A stretch of 26,756 bases of DNA, from contig NZ_CALHGC010000278.1 of assembly GCF_938029485.1 (NCBI RefSeq), forward strand, positions 1 to 26,756. Direction: 5' to 3'. Position 1 is the first letter of the stretch, and every line of letters begins with the position of its first letter. The translations under genes and the position numbers were made by a program. Positions 24,036 to 26,756 of the stretch are shown one piece after another. This stretch comes from an uncultured Treponema sp. (GTDB lineage: Bacteria > Spirochaetota > Spirochaetia > Treponematales > Treponemataceae). The notes beneath the pieces are model-generated. The model saw nothing but the letters and a program-made list of their open reading frames with translations. It ran no database searches and had not been told where the DNA came from.

Positions 24036-25184
24036 TTAAATATAGTTCGCTGCGGTTAAAATCTTACGTGCTTTTTCAGCGTCTTCTCCGGCAAGCAGGA
24101 TAACGGGGCCGGTACAGCCCATGCCCGCTTCCGCATAGATGTTCTCTTTCCAGAGCGTCTTGCAGGCATTTTCTATGTCGATAACGTCGATGCCGTGGAT
24201 TTCTTCCGTAACAGCTTTCTTCGGCGGTACCGCGATTGTCTCCGCGCTTGCTTCTTTTGCGGCGCCGAACGAGTCGAGTATGGCTTGCAGCCCCGATTTT
24301 TCGGCGGCTTGCACCTCGGCACGGCACAGCGCTTGTAAGTTTGCCTGAGCGCTGTGCGCGGAATACGCCAAGGCTGCGGCGATAACCGGAGCGCCCGATG
24401 CACGGGAAACAATCGCGACGACATCGGTCATATCCTTACCGGCGCAGGGGCCGTAACCGGAACCGGAGGCTTCGTAGCTGCCGCCTGTTAAGAAGGAGCT
24501 GAAAAGCTTCATCAGCACATTGCCGGTTAAGGTATCACATACCATCACATCGGGCGTCCCCTGCAGTAAATCGTTTCCGCGCATACGTACGCCGCCGTCG
24601 GCGCGGTGCGATTCGGTAAAGCGTATCGGATAGCCCGCTTTTTGCAGCTTTAACAGCGCTTTTTCAATCGTTGCAACACCGTCGATGTTTAAAAGCCCGA
24701 CCGTCGGGTTTTCAACACCGTTTGCCTTTGCAACGGCAATCCCTGCAAAGGTGTTTAACAGCATTGCCTTATACCGGTCCGCATCGGAAGCGCCGGTAGT
24801 GGACGCAATAAACATCTCTTTGCCGAAGCCGGGCGTTACTACCTTTCCGATTGTCGTAACACCGAGCGGAAAAGTATAGTGCATCGTTACAGCGGCTTTT
24901 ATTTCGCCCGTTTTAAACAATTCTTCCATTTTATGATGAGCGTCTTCCAGCGTCGGCGCTTCATACCAGCGGAACCCCTCGGTTTTCGGGCCGCCGATCA
25001 GCACAATATCCAATCCGGGATTGGCATGGGCTGCCAGTTTTGCGGCGCAGATAAGCTCCGCTTCTCCGTGCTCGCTGCCGGGGACGGTTAAGCCGACCGG
25101 AAAGGCTTCCGCAAAGGCGCCGGTTTCCAGTCCCTTCGCCATCAGGCTAAAGGCATCGGCCAGTTGTTGTTTTGTACTGCTCAT
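24036..25184 (-). CDS. grdD: Glycine/betaine/sarcosine reductase component C, alpha subunit
   Basis: The 382-residue protein matches GrdD, which together with GrdC forms component C of the reductase complex of Stickland fermenters. Component C takes the acetyl group from the selenoether on GrdA and releases acetyl phosphate, which acetate kinase turns into ATP. The fold resembles phosphate acyltransferases (PlsX/PTA type): 'VGLLNIDGVATIEKAL' and 'LLQGTPDVMVCDTLTGNVLMK' are visible. The C-terminal cysteine in 'GMGCTGPVILLAG' (C357) corresponds to the acetyl-accepting cysteine described in the Eubacterium acidaminophilum protein (Cys359). The ATG overlaps the grdC stop by four bases (ATGA), and GGAGG lies upstream within grdC. 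Confidence 0.93.
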   Translation of the reverse strand: MSSTKQQLADAFSLMAKGLETGAFAEAFPVGLTVPGSEHGEAELICAAKLAAHANPGLDIVLIGGPKTEGFRWYEAPTLEDAHHKMEELFKTGEIKAAVTMHYTFPLGVTTIGKVVTPGFGKEMFIASTTGASDADRYKAMLLNTFAGIAVAKANGVENPTVGLLNIDGVATIEKALLKLQKAGYPIRFTESHRADGGVRMRGNDLLQGTPDVMVCDTLTGNVLMKLFSSFLTGGSYEASGSGYGPCAGKDMTDVVAIVSRASGAPVIAAALAYSAHSAQANLQALCRAEVQAAEKSGLQAILDSFGAAKEASAETIAVPPKKAVTEEIHGIDVIDIENACKTLWKENIYAEAGMGCTGPVILLAGEDAEKARKILTAANYI

Positions 25185-26731
25185 TTTGCTCCGCCCTCCG
25201 CTAAGATACGGGCAGCGACATCGCGCATAGCATCGGCTACAATCTTCTTAATTTCCGCTTCACCGGCGCCGCCCGCAGCACCGGAACTTCCTTTGCCGTT
25301 GTTCGCCTCAATTAAAAGGCTCAAACCGTCAAAGAGGTTTGTCAAACGGCCGAGGAACAAACTGCCCTTTCCGATAATCATCGCACGGTGCAGGCTGCCT
25401 GCAAGCATATCCCGCCGCGCATGGCCGATAAACGGAACGCCGGAGGGAATGTGCCCTTGAGTAGGCGCAAAACCTTCCACACCGTATTGCTTTACAAATT
25501 CCGCGATTTTTGCTCGTTCAAGCTGGCCTTTCATAACCGCAAGCGCCGCGATCATCTTCGTGTTCGCTTCCGGCACATTACCGGCGCCCGCAGGAGCGGT
25601 AATCTCGTGGTTCTGCAATTCCGCAGCGAACTTTTCGACATCGGTAATCTTCATCCCTGCGGCGTTGAGCGGATCGTAGATGAGCGCTGTCATAACCGCC
25701 TGCGGAGAAGAACCGGAAGAGATCGTATGTTTGCCGATGACGTCGGTATTGATAACGGGGTTTACGCCGTCGTCTTCCGTAATTAAAACGGCGAAACCGC
25801 CCACCATATCCTCAATGAGCGGCATCTCTTTTTTAACATGATCCTTACCGTTCATACCGAGCTTAGGCACGGAACCGCCGGCGACAACCATCACGTTCTT
25901 AAAGATACCCGACCGCACGAGCGCAGCGGCATTTGCTAATGCGTGTACCGGCGCTGCACAGAAACCGCGGATATCACAGCCGGTCGCATGGACGCATCCC
26001 GCTTTTTCGCCGACGGATTTTGCGATATTTCCGCCTCCGCGCTGGTTCACATCGCCCGCAGCTTCCTCGGAACACTCAATAATATAATCGATGTCCGCCG
26101 CATTGATGCCTTCAAGCTCTGCGAGGTGCCACGCAGTTAAAATACCGCTTCCCTTCGTAACGAGGTTTTCGAGCATCGTATGAGCGCTCAAGTTCGGGTC
26201 GGTGTCATGCGCTTGTTTAACGCAGCCGACCAACACGTCATTGTCGTATAAACCTTCTGCCGTGTGCGATTGCACCAACTTTTCGATATCAGCCTTGGAA
26301 TGAGCTTCTCCCAATGCAATCGCTTTGTCCTTCATTAACGGATGGTTTTGAATAATCGTTGCCGCTTCGGCAGTAAATTCTTCGGTTAAGTATACCAGTT
26401 CAAAGACGTCGGCATACTTCATCAAGATGTAAAGTTCTTTTTGAGTTGCAATTTCACCGAACGGCCCGAAGCGGTCGGCTTTTTCCGTGCACTTAAACCA
26501 CGGTTCGGGACTACCGGATAAATCTTCAGGCTTTTTATTCCCGATATACACTTGATTGGGAGGATATTGAACGGCCTGTTCAAAAGTTCTTAAATGAGAC
26601 GGAATTGCGGCAATATAGGGATCGGCAGGATCTTTCGCAATCGCTGCGGTTTGAGTTGAACCGTTCCGTTTTAACAGATCGGGGCTATGCGCCAATGTAT
26701 AGCTTGCCCCTTTAATCACTGCGTTTTTCAT
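25181..26731 (-). CDS. grdC: Glycine/betaine/sarcosine reductase component C, beta subunit
   Basis: The 516-residue protein matches GrdC, the partner of GrdD in acetyl phosphate formation. It resembles beta-ketoacyl-ACP synthase III: the segment 'GCDIRGFCAAPVHALANAAA' (251-270) with C252 and C258 lies where the thiolase-fold active cysteine is expected, and 'VMVVAGGSVPKLGMNGKDH' (280-298) follows. The ATG at 26731 is preceded by AAGGATG, and 25 bases upstream the window ends. The selenoprotein genes grdA and grdB and the thioredoxin genes are not in view and presumably lie beyond the right edge. The pair is transcribed leftward as an operon with grdD. Confidence 0.93.
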   Translation of the reverse strand: MKNAVIKGASYTLAHSPDLLKRNGSTQTAAIAKDPADPYIAAIPSHLRTFEQAVQYPPNQVYIGNKKPEDLSGSPEPWFKCTEKADRFGPFGEIATQKELYILMKYADVFELVYLTEEFTAEAATIIQNHPLMKDKAIALGEAHSKADIEKLVQSHTAEGLYDNDVLVGCVKQAHDTDPNLSAHTMLENLVTKGSGILTAWHLAELEGINAADIDYIIECSEEAAGDVNQRGGGNIAKSVGEKAGCVHATGCDIRGFCAAPVHALANAAALVRSGIFKNVMVVAGGSVPKLGMNGKDHVKKEMPLIEDMVGGFAVLITEDDGVNPVINTDVIGKHTISSGSSPQAVMTALIYDPLNAAGMKITDVEKFAAELQNHEITAPAGAGNVPEANTKMIAALAVMKGQLERAKIAEFVKQYGVEGFAPTQGHIPSGVPFIGHARRDMLAGSLHRAMIIGKGSLFLGRLTNLFDGLSLLIEANNGKGSSGAAGGAGEAEIKKIVADAMRDVAARILAEGGAK

Positions 26732-26756
26732 AATACATCCTTATTGATAAGATATT

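Overview
The window reads as chromosomal DNA of a spirochaete, most likely a host-associated, amino-acid-fermenting Treponema. This is inferred from the gene set: a class III fructose-bisphosphatase, selenoprotein-linked glycine reductase component C genes, a PilZ protein with both c-di-GMP motifs, a very small COX24-type ribosomal protein gene, and many secreted or lipoprotein products with spirochaete-like signal sequences. No rRNA, tRNA, CRISPR array or transposase gene was seen.

Layout. Positions 2-3239 (+) hold the end of a ribose-phosphate pyrophosphokinase-like gene, a creD-like membrane protein gene and an FGGY sugar kinase gene, closely packed. A class III fbp gene (3254-5218, -) converges on them. 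A 90-base ribosomal-protein-like gene (5448-5537, +) follows, with a good promoter and a terminator hairpin. Then comes dxs (5762-7633, +), which has an extra terminator-like hairpin in its leader. Positions 7865-9566 (+) are a decayed metal or oxyanion ABC-transporter locus: a FecCD permease is frameshifted at a G tract and then joined in frame to the back part of a substrate-binding protein. An intact 68-residue molybdopterin-binding (Mop) protein gene follows. A strong two-way terminator (9593-9632) separates this from a leftward group: PilZ protein, TPR protein, D-Ala-D-Ala ligase (12792 down to 9654).

The most unusual part is 12809-23848. Leftward from a promoter at 23469-23497 lie six secreted-protein genes: a lipoprotein; a second lipoprotein with a propeller-like body; a DUF4384 protein; a paralogue of the first lipoprotein; a secreted caspase-family protease carrying 14 WD40 blades and an EF-hand; and a secreted caspase-family protease with two PEGA domains and a probable beta-barrel. 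A divergent XRE-type regulator gene (23534-23848, +) faces them. Its likely operator, a perfect 14-base palindrome plus two further half-sites, overlaps the cluster promoter. Three of the proteins share a recognisable C-terminal-type module ('PG...VYE' then 'GYVY'), which ties the cluster together. I infer a periplasmic or envelope-associated caspase system; its function is unknown.

The right end (24036-26731, -) has grdC and grdD, translationally coupled, encoding the acetyl-phosphate-forming component C of glycine/betaine/sarcosine reductase. An approximately 100-base inverted-repeat element with two inner stem-loops lies between them and the regulator gene.
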